Of a DNA stretch of 64,000 bases, positions 7,731-18,049 are shown piece by piece. The DNA is taken from contig DIVL01000024.1 in assembly GCA_002435825.1 (NCBI GenBank), positions 38,435 to 102,434 on the forward strand, given 5' to 3'. The notes beneath the pieces were generated by a model. The model saw nothing but the letters and a program-made list of their open reading frames with translations. It ran no database searches and was not told the DNA's origin. The translations under genes were made by a program, and so were the position numbers. How positions within the stretch are numbered: position 1 is the stretch's first letter; every line of letters starts with the position of its first letter. The stretch comes from Anaerolineaceae bacterium UBA6133 (GTDB taxonomy: Bacteria; Chloroflexota; Anaerolineae; Anaerolineales; Anaerolineaceae).

Positions 7731-9728
7731 ATGACAAAGATTAATTTGGAAAAGGCACTAAACACAATCCGATTCCTTTCGGCTGACGGTGTACAAAAAG
7801 CGAATTCTGGCCATACTGGTTTGCCAATGGGTGCTGCAGCGCTTGCGTACACCCTTTTCATGCGCCATATGAATTATAACCCAGTAGACCCTGCCTGGGT
7901 TAACCGAGATCGTTTTGTGCTTTCAGGCGGGCATGGTTCCATGCTGCTTTACAGCATGCTTCATCTGACCGGCTATGATGTTTCGCTGGAAGACCTGAAA
8001 CAATTTCGTCAGTGGGGCTCCAGGACTCCCGGTCATCCCGAATGGGGACATACCCCCGGGGTGGAAACAACTACAGGACCTCTCGGGCAGGGGTTTGCGA
8101 CTGGAGTTGGGATGGCGATTGCTGAGCAGCATCTGGCAGCAATCTTCAACAAGCCTGACCACAAGATTGTAGATCACTACATTTATGGCATCGTGACAGA
8201 TGGTGACCTGATGGAAGGCATCAGCTCCGAAGCTGCATCGCTGGCTGGGCATCTAAAACTGGGAAAACTGATCTACTTGTACGACGATAACAAGATCAGC
8301 ATTGAGGGTCCCACAAGCCTGACCTTTACCGAAGACGTAGCAAAACGGTTTGAGGCTTACGGCTGGCATGTTTTGCGGGTAGCAGATGGAAATGATGTAG
8401 AAGCCATCGATGCTGCCGTTACTGAAGCCAAAAAAGATTTTCGTCCCTCGCTTATTCTTTGCCGCACGATCATTGGTTATAGTCTGCCGACCAAAGCCAA
8501 TACCGCTGGAATTCATGGTTCACCTGCTGGTAAGGACGAATTAGCCAAAGCCAAAGAGAATGTTGGTTGGCCGGTGGAACCGATGTTTTATATCCCCGAA
8601 GAAATTCTGGAACACTTCCGCTCACGACTGGAAGCCGGTAAGATAGCCCAGGATAAGTGGGCCAAGGATTACGAAGGCTACAAGACGGCTTATCCGGAGC
8701 TTGCCGCTGAGTTTGAACGCAGGCTTGACGGAAAACTACCCATGGGTTGGGAGAAGAATTTGCCAGTCTTCCCTGCAAGCGAAAAGGGGTTGGCTTCGCG
8801 TGAAGCCTCCGGCAAGGTCATCAATGCAATCAGCGCTGTGCTGCCCGAGTTGTTAGGCGGATCGGCAGACCTGGCACCCTCTGTAAAGACCTGGATGGAT
8901 AAAGTGCCGGCATTCAGCCCTGAGACGCCTGAAGGACGGAACATCCATTTTGGGGTCAGGGAAATTTCCATGGGTGCCATCGGCAATGGTTTGCTGGTAC
9001 ACGGTGGGATCATTCCTTATGTGGCTACCTTCCTGGTGTTCTCTGATTACGCCAGGGGGTCGCTGCGTATAGCCTCTCTCTCCAAGATGGGCGTGGTTTG
9101 GGTGCTTACGCATGACTCTATCGCTGTTGGGGAAGATGGACCCACACATCAGCCAGTTGAACATGTCATGAGCTTAAGAATTATCCCCGAATTGGTTGTG
9201 TTGCGTCCTGGCGATGCCAACGAAGTCGTCGAATCCTGGAAGTACGCAATCGAACATCGCGACCGACCGGTGGCTTTGATCTTGTCGAGACAGAACCTTC
9301 CTACATTTGACCGCAACGTCTGCAAACCGGCAAAGGGAGTCACAAAAGGCGGGTACATCCTCTACGAAACTGAAGAGGGAACGCCTGATATCATCCTGAT
9401 GGCAACCGGTTCAGAGCTAAGCCTGGCTTTTGAAGCGGGAAAGAAACTCGAGAAACAAGGGCGTAAAGTAAGGGTTGTTTCCTTCCCAAGCTGGGAATTG
9501 TTTGAAAAGCAAACAAAGAAATACCAGCAATCCGTATTGCCCTCGGAAGTAAAACGGCGCGTCTCGATTGAAGCAGGCGTAACAACCGGCTGGCAGAAAT
9601 ATGTTGGCTTTGAGGGTGTTGCGATTGGCATTGATGAATTTGGCAAGTGCGGACCTGGTGAGATCGTGTTGGAAAAATTCGGTTTCACGGTGGACAACGT
9701 CGTGAAAACAGCGCGTAAGCTGTTTTAG
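7731..9728 (+). CDS. tkt: Transketolase
   Basis: Thiamine-diphosphate enzyme of the non-oxidative pentose phosphate pathway; moves two-carbon units between sugar phosphates. 665 aa. Motifs: [11 protein letters not shown] (substrate/phosphate), GPLGQG, the ThDP/metal-binding TDGDLMEG segment through DDNKISIEG, and the C-terminal pyrimidine-binding domain with [19 protein letters not shown] 7731 has GGAGGT upstream; the in-frame ATG 48 nt earlier lacks one. It is followed 17 nt later by the transaldolase-isomerase fusion, so both halves of the pathway are cotranscribed. Confidence 0.96.
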   Translation: MTKINLEKALNTIRFLSADGVQKANSGHTGLPMGAAALAYTLFMRHMNYNPVDPAWVNRDRFVLSGGHGSMLLYSMLHLTGYDVSLEDLKQFRQWGSRTPGHPEWGHTPGVETTTGPLGQGFATGVGMAIAEQHLAAIFNKPDHKIVDHYIYGIVTDGDLMEGISSEAASLAGHLKLGKLIYLYDDNKISIEGPTSLTFTEDVAKRFEAYGWHVLRVADGNDVEAIDAAVTEAKKDFRPSLILCRTIIGYSLPTKANTAGIHGSPAGKDELAKAKENVGWPVEPMFYIPEEILEHFRSRLEAGKIAQDKWAKDYEGYKTAYPELAAEFERRLDGKLPMGWEKNLPVFPASEKGLASREASGKVINAISAVLPELLGGSADLAPSVKTWMDKVPAFSPETPEGRNIHFGVREISMGAIGNGLLVHGGIIPYVATFLVFSDYARGSLRIASLSKMGVVWVLTHDSIAVGEDGPTHQPVEHVMSLRIIPELVVLRPGDANEVVESWKYAIEHRDRPVALILSRQNLPTFDRNVCKPAKGVTKGGYILYETEEGTPDIILMATGSELSLAFEAGKKLEKQGRKVRVVSFPSWELFEKQTKKYQQSVLPSEVKRRVSIEAGVTTGWQKYVGFEGVAIGIDEFGKCGPGEIVLEKFGFTVDNVVKTARKLF

Positions 9729-9745
9729 AAAACAGGAGTGAAATA

Positions 9746-12496
9746 ATGAACCGATCTGAATCTTTAAAACAAGCTGGACAATCAGTCTGGTACGACAACA
9801 TAGAACGCGGAATGTTGGTAGATGGCGAAATGGCGCGCATGATCAAAGATGGAGAAGTATATGGAGTAACCTCCAACCCCAGCATCTTCGAGAAATCCAT
9901 CAGCAGCAGTGCGGCTTATGACGACACCCTGCAATCCATGGCATGGGCAGGTCTGAGCAAAGAACAAATCTATCTTGAGCTGGTTCGCGAGGACATCCAG
10001 GCGGCAGCAGACCTTTTTCTGCCTGTATTCGAAGCCACTGATGGCATGGATGGCATGGTAAGCGTTGAGATCAACCCGCTGCTCGCTTATGAAGTTGAGA
10101 AATCGATCGAAGATGGTCGTGCTTTGTGGGCTCAGATGAACCGCAAGAATGTCCTGATCAAAGTGCCTGCCACCAAAGCCGGTCTACCGGTGATCGAGGC
10201 ACTGATAAGCGAAGGCATTAATGTCAACGCGACCCTGATTTTTTCTATTCCCAGGTACCTTGAAGTGATGGAGGCTTACCTTTCTGGCCTGGAAAAACGC
10301 CTGGAAAAAGATCTTCCGATAGATCACATTGCCAGTGTGGCATCCTTCTTCGTCTCCCGGATCGATAGTCTGGTGGACAGCCGCCTGGAAGAGTATCTTG
10401 ACGCTAATCCCCAGGCAGCGGACCAGGTGGGTGCATTTACCGGCAAGATTGCCGTTGACAACGCTCGGCTGGCTTACCAGGAATTCCTGAAGTTCTTTGC
10501 GACAGAACGATTTGAGAAGCTAAAGCAATACGGCGCCCGGGTACAGCGACCGCTGTGGGCATCAACAGGCACCAAGAACAAAGCCTATTCCGACACACTT
10601 TATGTGGATGAATTGGTGGCTCCAGACAGTGTCAATACTATTCCCCCTGCGACTTTGAGCGCGTTTCTAGACCATGGGAGCACCGAGCTGCGCATCAAAC
10701 AAGATTTGGAGCGGGCAACCGACAACTTTAATATTCTCCCGGACTTTGGTTTTGACTTCCTGCGGATAGCGCAGGAACTTGAAGACGACGGAGTGGAAAA
10801 GTTCAAACAGGCTTACATCTCACTTCTGGAAACAATTGAAACCAAACGAGCTGCCTTTAAGGCAGAGCTTGCTGACCTGGGGGATCCAGTCCGTGCTGCG
10901 GTAAAAAAAGCCGCGGATGAGATTTTTGTTGGCAGCTTGTTTGACCATGAGCCCTCCTTCTGGACAAAAGATGAGTCAGGACATGAAGAAATCAGGCAAC
11001 GTTTGGGTTGGCTGAGCTTGCCCGGGCAACAAATCTCGATTATCGAAGAGCTGACAGCTTTGAAGGAAAAACTGCTTTCTGAGGGGTACGAGCATGCCTT
11101 TGTGCTCGGTATGGGCGGCTCCTCCCTGGCTCCGGAAGTGATGAGCCAGGCGATTGCGCCTGTGAGTGGAAAAGGTCTTAAACTTCAAATCATCGACACC
11201 ACCAGCCCCGATGAGATTGCGTTCCGATTGCGCGGTGTCGATCTGAAGAAAACATTCTTCATTGTCTCGAGCAAAAGTGGCGGAACCAGCGAGACTATGT
11301 CGGCTATGAAGTACTTCTGGGCGGAATTGGAAAACCTTGATCCTGAAAATGTCGGCAAGCATTTTGTGGCTATCACGGACCCGAACACCTCACTGCAGGA
11401 TCTGGCTTACCGAAAAGGTTTTCGCAAGGTGTTTAATGCCCGCCCGGACGTCGGCGGACGCTACTCGGTGTTTACCCACTTTGGGCTGGTGCCGGCCGCG
11501 GTGATGGGCATCGATCTGCAAAAAATGCTTGGACAAGGCAATGCCTCTGACCTCCAAAGCCGCAAAAACGTGCCATATCCGGCTAATCCCAACCTGATGC
11601 TGGGCTTGGTGCTGGGTGAGGCTGCAAAGCGCGGAAAAGACAAATTAACCTTCATTGCTGAAGGTTTTGCAGGCAGCCTGGTGCCGTGGCTTGAGCAGTT
11701 AACTGCTGAAAGCAGCGGTAAAGAGGGTAAGGGGATTCTGCCAATCGAGAATGAACCTGTTTTGCAGGGACAGAGCTATCCCGAGGATAGGATTTTCGTC
11801 TACTTCAAAACCGACGGGAGCAAAGCTGATCTCACGGAAGTGTTGAAACAGGCGGGGCATGTCGTTCTGACGATTGCCATCCCGGAACCGTATGCGCTTG
11901 CCAAAGAGTTTTATCGCTGGGAATATGCTACGGCAATTGCATGCGCGGTGCTGCAACTGAATGCATTTGACCAACCGAATGTGCAACTGAGCAAAAGCAT
12001 TGCCAAAGACGTGATCAGCGCCTACCAGAAGAACGGTAAACTGGAAGACGGAGAGCCGATCTGGGAAAACGAAAAGGCGATTGTTTATGGCTTTAGAGAC
12101 GAAGAAGCGTTAAAGGAAACTGAACTCGCGGCGTTACTGTTAGCCTATGCCAGGACGGTTCCAGAAAAAGGTTACGTCGTTCTTAGCGGATTTGTTCCAC
12201 GGATTGAAGAGAATTTCGAATTTCTTCAGGCTTTACGGGGCAAGATTCTGAACACTGTAAACAAAGCGACCACGCTTGGCTTTGGGCCGCGCTTCTTGCA
12301 TTCCACCGGGCAGCTACACAAGGGTGGTCAGCCTGGCGGACTGTTTATCCACTTCACCAAAGATGCCGAACTGGATTTTGAGATCCCTGGCGAAGGAATG
12401 AGCTTTGGCACCCTGCAAAGAGCTCAGGCTTTGGGAGACTTGCAGGCACTGGTGCAAAAAGATCGGAACGCCCTCAGGGTCCACCTGAAGAGTTAA
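9746..12496 (+). CDS. Bifunctional transaldolase / glucose-6-phosphate isomerase
   Basis: 916-aa fusion. Residues ~1-365 are transaldolase (YGVTSNPSIFEKSI, the Schiff-base lysine in LIKVPATKAG, ATLIFS, SFFVSRID, ASTGTKN). Residues ~390-916 are phosphoglucose isomerase (MGGSSLAPEV, SSKSGGTSETM, GGRYSVFT, ENEPVLQGQSYPEDRIF, and a C-terminal SIS-like half with TGQLHKGG). The fused enzyme links the pentose phosphate pathway to glycolysis in one polypeptide. Such fusions are known in several phyla including Chloroflexota. A terminator follows. Confidence 0.95.
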   Translation: MNRSESLKQAGQSVWYDNIERGMLVDGEMARMIKDGEVYGVTSNPSIFEKSISSSAAYDDTLQSMAWAGLSKEQIYLELVREDIQAAADLFLPVFEATDGMDGMVSVEINPLLAYEVEKSIEDGRALWAQMNRKNVLIKVPATKAGLPVIEALISEGINVNATLIFSIPRYLEVMEAYLSGLEKRLEKDLPIDHIASVASFFVSRIDSLVDSRLEEYLDANPQAADQVGAFTGKIAVDNARLAYQEFLKFFATERFEKLKQYGARVQRPLWASTGTKNKAYSDTLYVDELVAPDSVNTIPPATLSAFLDHGSTELRIKQDLERATDNFNILPDFGFDFLRIAQELEDDGVEKFKQAYISLLETIETKRAAFKAELADLGDPVRAAVKKAADEIFVGSLFDHEPSFWTKDESGHEEIRQRLGWLSLPGQQISIIEELTALKEKLLSEGYEHAFVLGMGGSSLAPEVMSQAIAPVSGKGLKLQIIDTTSPDEIAFRLRGVDLKKTFFIVSSKSGGTSETMSAMKYFWAELENLDPENVGKHFVAITDPNTSLQDLAYRKGFRKVFNARPDVGGRYSVFTHFGLVPAAVMGIDLQKMLGQGNASDLQSRKNVPYPANPNLMLGLVLGEAAKRGKDKLTFIAEGFAGSLVPWLEQLTAESSGKEGKGILPIENEPVLQGQSYPEDRIFVYFKTDGSKADLTEVLKQAGHVVLTIAIPEPYALAKEFYRWEYATAIACAVLQLNAFDQPNVQLSKSIAKDVISAYQKNGKLEDGEPIWENEKAIVYGFRDEEALKETELAALLLAYARTVPEKGYVVLSGFVPRIEENFEFLQALRGKILNTVNKATTLGFGPRFLHSTGQLHKGGQPGGLFIHFTKDAELDFEIPGEGMSFGTLQRAQALGDLQALVQKDRNALRVHLKS

Positions 12497-12511
12497 TTTG
12501 ATTTGTTAGTG

Positions 12512-12549
12512 AAAGGCGGTGGTTTGTGAGCCACTGCCTTTTATTTTTA
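12512..12549 (+). terminator. Terminator of the tkt/tal-pgi operon
   Basis: AAAGGCGGTGG / CCACTGCCTTT stem with one mismatch, TTTGTGAG loop, then TTATTTTT. Confidence 0.8.
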
Positions 12550-12634
12550 ATCGGTGGGTAAACCCACGATCAGAACACCAGGAAGAATCATTGTATAATT
12601 TTTGAAATTGACTGACAAGAAATGGATCGTAGAA

Positions 12635-13069
12635 TTGAAAATCCTCGGAATTGACCACGGAAATGTGAGAATTGGGATCGCGATCAGCGATGAGAGCGGC
12701 AGTTTTGCGCGACCGCTGTCCATCATCACGCATGTTTCCAGGGCGAAAGATGCGCAGGAAATCTGCAGGCTTGGTGAGGAAGAGGGCTGCGGCATGATCG
12801 TTGTTGGGATCCCCTACGATTCTGACGGTGGGGAAGGTCCCAGGGCACGATCAGTGCTGCGTTTTGTGGAGCAATTAAGGTCTATCAGCCCTATCCCGGT
12901 AAGGACTTGGGATGAGTCTTTTTCAACTCAAAATATGATTGCTACCAGCGTGGAAATGAAAAGGAGTCGCAGCTCACGAAGACAAGCGCTGGACGATAAG
13001 GCTGCGGCATTGATCCTGCAAAGTTTTCTGGATCACTGCGCGCGAACTCCTGAGGATGAAAGTGCCTGA
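12635..13069 (+). CDS. ruvX: Putative pre-16S rRNA nuclease / Holliday junction resolvase-like YqgF
   Basis: RNase H-fold protein involved in 16S rRNA 5' maturation, once annotated as a Holliday junction resolvase. Visible: LGIDHGNVRIGIAISD (first acidic residue), VVGIPYDSDGGEGPRA, WDESFST (catalytic Glu region) and LDDKAAALILQSFLD (last acidic residue). I place the start at TTG 12635 (protein begins MKILGIDHG, typical of the family). The frame is open back to TTG 12602, but a TATAAT at 12594-12599 puts transcription start at about 12606, downstream of that codon. It overlaps mltG by 14 nt. Confidence 0.85.
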   Translation: MKILGIDHGNVRIGIAISDESGSFARPLSIITHVSRAKDAQEICRLGEEEGCGMIVVGIPYDSDGGEGPRARSVLRFVEQLRSISPIPVRTWDESFSTQNMIATSVEMKRSRSSRRQALDDKAAALILQSFLDHCARTPEDESA

Positions 13070-14189
13070 AAAACGCAAGTCCATTTTCCCCCTCATTTTT
13101 CTGCTTCTGGCAATAGCGCTGGCAGCAGGCTTATTCTATGTGAATTACAAGACAAGGGAAATTTACGGTTTTCCGGGCGAATCTTTGAGCTCAATTTCTG
13201 CCTTGAAGCATGGTTTTGTGCTTTTCCAGGGCAGGGAAAAGATGTTAGCCACTTCGCCTGGCAGTGGACTATTGGAAGAAAAAGTAACAGTCGAAACGGA
13301 TCAATCAATCCAACAACTTTGCGAAACTTTGGAGAAAAGAGAGCTGGTCGAATCCGCGAGCCTGACCTGTACCTACCTGATCTATTCGGGCAAGGATCGC
13401 AACATTCAGCCCGGCAACTACACTGTCCCAATGGGCTTAAACGCGATCGATGTTGCGGATATGATCTCTGATGTTACCAGGCGCGACAAACAGTTCACAA
13501 TTTTCCCCGGCTGGCGTCTGGAAGAATTTGCAGCGATGATCGATGGGTTGGGTTTATCCTTCAGTGCGGCAGACTTCCTCACACTTGCCACTGCGCCCCA
13601 GGAAACTTACAGGGAGCAGCTGCAGATCCCGCCATGGATGACTCTTGAGGGCTATTTCTTTCCAGGTATTTACAGCATGAAGCCTGATATCTCACTTGAG
13701 GATTTGGTTGCCGAAATATTAGCACGCTTTACGACAATGGTCTTGACAGAAGATTTTGAAAAAGATTTACAAAGCAGCGGCTTGACGCTACATCAAGCCA
13801 TCACGATGGCATCAATAATCCAACGAGAAACCCTTGCTGAAGAAGAAATGCCTATCATTGCTTCGGTTTTCTACAACCGCCTGGCGATTGGAATGCAGCT
13901 TGAGACCGATCCAACTGTGCAATATGCGCTGGGTTATGATGCGCAGAAGAACACGTGGTGGAAAAGTCCGTTGACTTTTACCGATATAGAGGTAAATTCG
14001 CCATATAATACATATCGTAATCCGGGCTTGCCACCAGGACCAATTTCAAACCCGAGTCTGGCTGCGCTAAAAGCTGCTGTGGCTCCAGCAGTAACTGATT
14101 ACCTTTTTTTTAGAGCCAAATGTGACGGCAGTTTGACACATAATTTTTCAAGAAATTATGAAGAACACTTGAATTTTGGGTGTGACTAA
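13056..14189 (+). CDS. mltG: Endolytic murein transglycosylase MltG
   Basis: Inner-membrane enzyme that cleaves nascent glycan strands and limits their length. One N-terminal membrane anchor (residues ~10-28, FPLIFLLLAIALAAGLFYV), then the YceG/MltG domain: a LysM-like stretch near 80-150, catalytic Glu in MASIIQRET, EMPIIASVFYNRL, QLETDPTVQYALG, and the signature SPYNTYRNPGLPPGPISNPS. 377 aa is usual. The ruvX-mltG pairing is common in bacteria. Cys residues near the C-terminus (KCDGS, FGCD) are extra to the usual sequence. Confidence 0.94.
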   Translation: MKVPEKRKSIFPLIFLLLAIALAAGLFYVNYKTREIYGFPGESLSSISALKHGFVLFQGREKMLATSPGSGLLEEKVTVETDQSIQQLCETLEKRELVESASLTCTYLIYSGKDRNIQPGNYTVPMGLNAIDVADMISDVTRRDKQFTIFPGWRLEEFAAMIDGLGLSFSAADFLTLATAPQETYREQLQIPPWMTLEGYFFPGIYSMKPDISLEDLVAEILARFTTMVLTEDFEKDLQSSGLTLHQAITMASIIQRETLAEEEMPIIASVFYNRLAIGMQLETDPTVQYALGYDAQKNTWWKSPLTFTDIEVNSPYNTYRNPGLPPGPISNPSLAALKAAVAPAVTDYLFFRAKCDGSLTHNFSRNYEEHLNFGCD

Positions 14190-14199
14190 AGGAGGAGAG

Positions 14200-14949
14200 A
14201 TGCAGGTATTAGGAATTGATATCGGGGGATCAGCGACAAAAGGCGCGATCGTGGACACTGAGACGGGTTTATTGGTTTCTGAACGGGTTCGGATTGCCTA
14301 TAAGACCATCAAGGAACCAGCAGTTATTGTTAAAAGCATCAATAAGATCAAGAAAGAACTCAATTATGAAGGTCCCATTGGCGCGGGTTTCCCCGGTGTG
14401 GTGAAACATGGTCAGATTTTTACATCTGCCAATCTTCACAAGGACTGGATCGGTAAGAACCTGGAAACTATGGTCACGGAAAAAACCGGGCAGCCGGCTG
14501 TAGTCTTAAACGACGCGGACGCTGCCGGCTTTGCTGAGATGCGCTTTGGGGACGAGGCACTGAGGCAATACGATGTGGTGATGTTCCTGACGATTGGAAC
14601 AGGGCTTGGCACTGCCATATTTGTGGAAGGCAAGTTGATGCCAAACACAGAACTCGGTCATATTGATATCCGCGGAAAGGAAGCGGAGCATCGTGCTTCC
14701 GCAGCGATCAAAACGAAGGAGAAACTGTCCTGGAAACAGTGGGCGTCCCGTTTTAACAACGTTTTGCTAACCTATGAAGCCCTACTAAACCCGGAAATCT
14801 TTGTTCTTGGTGGCGGTATCAGCAGCGATTTTGAAAAATATTCAAAGTATTTGACAACCGAAGCCCCGGTTGTGGCCGCCAAGTTGCAAAATTTGGCAGG
14901 CATCGTGGGTGCCGCGATGGCAGCTCACGAGAAGTATTCTCAAGGATAA
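14200..14949 (+). CDS. ppgK: Polyphosphate glucokinase (ROK family)
   Basis: Phosphorylates glucose using polyphosphate (often also ATP). ROK-type ATP-binding start GIDIGGSATKGAIVD, GAGFPGVVKHG, LNDADAAGFAEMRFG, TIGTGLGTAI, and the PPGK-specific tail with KEKLSWKQWASRFN ... NPEIFVLGGGIS. 249 aa matches PPGK rather than the longer classic ROK glucokinase. ATG 14200 follows AGGAGGAG. Neighbouring malQ and glgA on the opposite strand fit handling of glucose released from storage polysaccharide. Confidence 0.88.
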   Translation: MQVLGIDIGGSATKGAIVDTETGLLVSERVRIAYKTIKEPAVIVKSINKIKKELNYEGPIGAGFPGVVKHGQIFTSANLHKDWIGKNLETMVTEKTGQPAVVLNDADAAGFAEMRFGDEALRQYDVVMFLTIGTGLGTAIFVEGKLMPNTELGHIDIRGKEAEHRASAAIKTKEKLSWKQWASRFNNVLLTYEALLNPEIFVLGGGISSDFEKYSKYLTTEAPVVAAKLQNLAGIVGAAMAAHEKYSQG

Positions 14950-14950
14950 A

Positions 14951-14990
14951 AAAAAAAGAGGCTGACTTTTTTCCGGTCAGCCTCTTTTTT
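14951..14990. terminator. Bidirectional terminator between ppgK and malQ
   Basis: 15-bp arms AAAAAAGAGGCTGAC / GTCAGCCTCTTTTTT around a short loop. Confidence 0.92.
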
Positions 14991-15007
14991 GATTCTAAAA
15001 TCAACTG

Positions 15008-16567
15008 TCAGTGCGGTTTGACGGTATCACTGGTTTCGGATTGATATTTCATTGAATTTCTTTCTTTTTCACTTTCTGGCAGACGGCTGTAGAGGAAGTT
15101 GAGCTGATAAATCTGATCCTTCAGTTCGCTGCTAAGCGCTTGCTTTGACATGCGCCAGGACCAGTTGCCTGAGGCGCATCCAGGCAGGTTCATGCGAGCT
15201 TCGGAACCCAAGCCAAGGAAATCCTGCATCGGAGCGACCGTAAAGCTGGCAACCGATCGCCAAACTTCCCGAATCATCCGATGCGGAACTTCGCTTATGT
15301 CTGCACCGAGGTAATCCAAACAGAATTTTTTCTCTTTCGGGGTGGCGTGATCGAACCAGCCCCGGGCAGTCTCATTGTCGTGAGATCCGGTATACGCGAA
15401 GCAATTAACTGGGTAGTGATGCGGCAGGAAGTCATCCTCGGGGTCGCCGCTGAAAGCAAACTGGAGGATCTTCATCCCAGGGAGACCAAAACCATCTCGC
15501 AGTTCTTCAACATCAGGGGTGATGACACCCAGGTCTTCAGCGATGATTGGAAGGTCCGGAAAACGCGTTTTAAGTTCCGTGAATAATGCCAGTCCCGGAC
15601 TATTGATCCACTCACCATTAATCGCAGTTTCTGAGCCAAAGGGTACATGCCAGGCAGCCGCAAAGCCGCGGAAGTGATCCAGCCGAACCAGGTCCACCAT
15701 GGTGAGGACTGCGCCAAGGCGACGAGCCCACCAATCATAGTTTTGCTGGGCATGGACTGGCCAGTTGTAAAGGGGATTGCCCCAAAGTTGACCGGTGGTA
15801 GAGAAGTAATCTGGTGGGACGCCAGCTACCATGGTGGGGGAGAGCGATTCATCCATCAAGAAGAGTTGTGGATTAGCCCATGTATCAGCGCTGTCCAAAG
15901 CGATGACAAACGGCATGTCTCCAATGATGCGGATCTCTTTTGAGTTCGCGTAATTCTTCAGGTTTTGCCATTGTTGATTGAACAGGAATTGGCTGAACTT
16001 TACTTTCTCAATTACGGTTGCCAGTTCCTGGCGCACTTGCTCCAAAGCAGCTGGTTCACGGAATTTCAAGGCTTTTGGCCAGTCGGACCAGGGCTGCCCG
16101 CCTTGCGATTCCTTGATCGCCATAAACAGACTGTAATCATCCAGCCACTGGGAATTCTCGGATTGAAACTGCTTGAATTGATCAGAGATCTCAGTTGAAT
16201 TCAAGCCCAGATAGTTTTCATAAGCGGTGTCCAGCAAGTGGTTTTTCCACTGGATCACCGGTCCAAAATCAACGGAGGTTTCCGGGAACGCCGGGCGTTG
16301 ACGCAAATCCGAGCTCTTTAGTAAACCAGACTCAAGCAGAAGGAGCGGGCTGACAAGGAAAGGATTACCTGCAAAAGCGGAGAAGCATTGATAGGGTGAA
16401 TCGCCGTATCCGGTCGGTCCAAGTGGCAGAATTTGCCATAGTTGCGTGCCTGAATCGTGCAGAAAGTCAATCCAACGGTAAGCTTCCGGACCTAAATCAC
16501 CAATTCCATCTGGGCTGGGGAGGCTGGTAGGGTGGAGTAAGATACCCGAAGAACGTTCAAGTTTCAT
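15008..16567 (-). CDS. malQ: 4-alpha-glucanotransferase (amylomaltase)
   Basis: GH77 enzyme that transfers alpha-1,4-glucan segments, processing maltodextrin from glycogen. Starts MKLERSSGILLHPTSLPSP and continues with GPTGYGDSPYQCFSAFAGNP, both hallmarks of the family. The catalytic nucleophile Asp is in VRLDHFRGF, the acid/base Glu in IAEDLG and the third Asp in GSHDNET. 519 aa is typical. glgA lies 23 nt upstream, so synthesis and turnover of glycogen are encoded together. Confidence 0.95.
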   Translation of the reverse strand: MKLERSSGILLHPTSLPSPDGIGDLGPEAYRWIDFLHDSGTQLWQILPLGPTGYGDSPYQCFSAFAGNPFLVSPLLLLESGLLKSSDLRQRPAFPETSVDFGPVIQWKNHLLDTAYENYLGLNSTEISDQFKQFQSENSQWLDDYSLFMAIKESQGGQPWSDWPKALKFREPAALEQVRQELATVIEKVKFSQFLFNQQWQNLKNYANSKEIRIIGDMPFVIALDSADTWANPQLFLMDESLSPTMVAGVPPDYFSTTGQLWGNPLYNWPVHAQQNYDWWARRLGAVLTMVDLVRLDHFRGFAAAWHVPFGSETAINGEWINSPGLALFTELKTRFPDLPIIAEDLGVITPDVEELRDGFGLPGMKILQFAFSGDPEDDFLPHHYPVNCFAYTGSHDNETARGWFDHATPKEKKFCLDYLGADISEVPHRMIREVWRSVASFTVAPMQDFLGLGSEARMNLPGCASGNWSWRMSKQALSSELKDQIYQLNFLYSRLPESEKERNSMKYQSETSDTVKPH

Positions 16568-16590
16568 AATGAAGACCCTTTCAGAAACTG

Positions 16591-18033
16591 CTAAGCCAGG
16601 AGTTTACGGTAAACATCCAAATACTTGTCCGCGGAAAGTTGCCACGAGAAGTGCACGCTCATGGCGTTGCGGCGCATGATTGCCCAGGCTATCTTATCCT
16701 CAAAAACCTTCAAGGCAAGTTTGAGGGCTGCCTGTAAGCCCTCTTCGTTCTTTTCCACGTACAGGAAGCCGGTGGCCGAGGCTGGGTCCGCGGAGTAATC
16801 GAGGATGGAGTCAGCCAAACCGCCAGTGCTGGTTGCGAGCGGAAGATTTCCATAACGCATTGCGAACATTTGTGAAAGACCGCAGGGCTCGTACAGACTT
16901 GGCATTAGAAATATATCACCACTTGCGTATAGCATACGCGCTATTACGTCGTCATACTTGAGGATACAGGCAATCCTGTCGGGGTATTGAGCACTAAGTT
17001 CATTTGCCAGGCGCTCGAGTTCTGGGTCACCTGTACCCAGCAGCGCGAATTGCCAAGGCTGATCGGTGAGAGTTGGAAGGACATTCAGAATACTGGGGAT
17101 GCCCTTCTGGCGGTCCAACCGGCTGACAGTTGTCAGGAGAGGAATATCCACATTGATTTCAAAACCGAGAGCTTTTTGGAGATCAAGTTTGTTCTTAAAC
17201 TTTCCATCTAGGTTGTCGAGGCTAAAGTTGCTTGAAATCGCGGTATCCGTCGCTGGATCCCATTTTGATTCATCGATACCATTGAGGATGCCAATAACTT
17301 TGTCGCTATGCTTCTCTAAGTATTCTTCAATCCCACAACCATACTCAGGTGTCAGGATTTCCTTCGCATAATTTGGTGAGACAGCAATAAACTTATCCGC
17401 GGCAGAAAGCCCCATCGGAAGAGGAGTAAATTTCGCCCAATCAGGCAGATCGGGATCGATACTGGGCTCCAAACCGAGAGCAATCATGGCTTCCTGGGAA
17501 CCCCAACCATTGAATGGCAGGTTGTGAACCGAAAGGATGGTTTTCACCCCAGCAAAAATAGGGTCATCCGCATAGATGGTCTTCAGGGCATGTACTGACA
17601 GGGCTGTGTGCCAATCGTTGGCGTGCAGTATGTCGATCTTCCAATCCAGGTAGCGCACCGCTTCTAAAAGCGCCAGGGAAAAGGTGGCATATTTCATTCC
17701 ATCAAGCACCCAGTCGCCGTGGTAAACCGGTGAATCGTGGTTAATAAATTCGTTGTCAAGCAGGTAGACCGGCACCCCACTGTTTTCGCTGACGTATAAG
17801 TCTGTGGAAATTGAGCGGCCATTAGCCTCAAATGAGAATGTCCCGATCAGGCGGTGGGGTGGATTCAGTTTCTTTGTAGCCGCGTGAAAAGGCATAATGA
17901 GACGAATGTCAAGAGCGCCTCCTGCCAGATCCCTAAGAGCTGGGGGAAGGGCACCGGAAACATCACCCAATCCGCCGACTTTGGCAAAGGGGGCTACTTC
18001 CGCTGAAGCAAATAGTACCTTGATCGGGTCCAT
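16591..18033 (-). CDS. glgA: Glycogen (starch) synthase
   Basis: GT5 glycosyltransferase extending alpha-1,4-glucan from ADP-glucose. N-terminal KVGGLGDV (ADP-glucose-binding loop), ILHANDWHT, SRLDRQKG and the C-terminal EPCGLSQMFAMRYG motif are present. 480 aa from ATG 18033, which has GAGGT seven nt upstream; the open frame begins at 18072 inside the previous gene but has no better site. The start codon lies 17 nt from the stop of the amidohydrolase fusion, so they may share a transcript although the functions seem unrelated. Confidence 0.94.
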   Translation of the reverse strand: MDPIKVLFASAEVAPFAKVGGLGDVSGALPPALRDLAGGALDIRLIMPFHAATKKLNPPHRLIGTFSFEANGRSISTDLYVSENSGVPVYLLDNEFINHDSPVYHGDWVLDGMKYATFSLALLEAVRYLDWKIDILHANDWHTALSVHALKTIYADDPIFAGVKTILSVHNLPFNGWGSQEAMIALGLEPSIDPDLPDWAKFTPLPMGLSAADKFIAVSPNYAKEILTPEYGCGIEEYLEKHSDKVIGILNGIDESKWDPATDTAISSNFSLDNLDGKFKNKLDLQKALGFEINVDIPLLTTVSRLDRQKGIPSILNVLPTLTDQPWQFALLGTGDPELERLANELSAQYPDRIACILKYDDVIARMLYASGDIFLMPSLYEPCGLSQMFAMRYGNLPLATSTGGLADSILDYSADPASATGFLYVEKNEEGLQAALKLALKVFEDKIAWAIMRRNAMSVHFSWQLSADKYLDVYRKLLA

Positions 18034-18049
18034 CGCTACCTCTACTTCT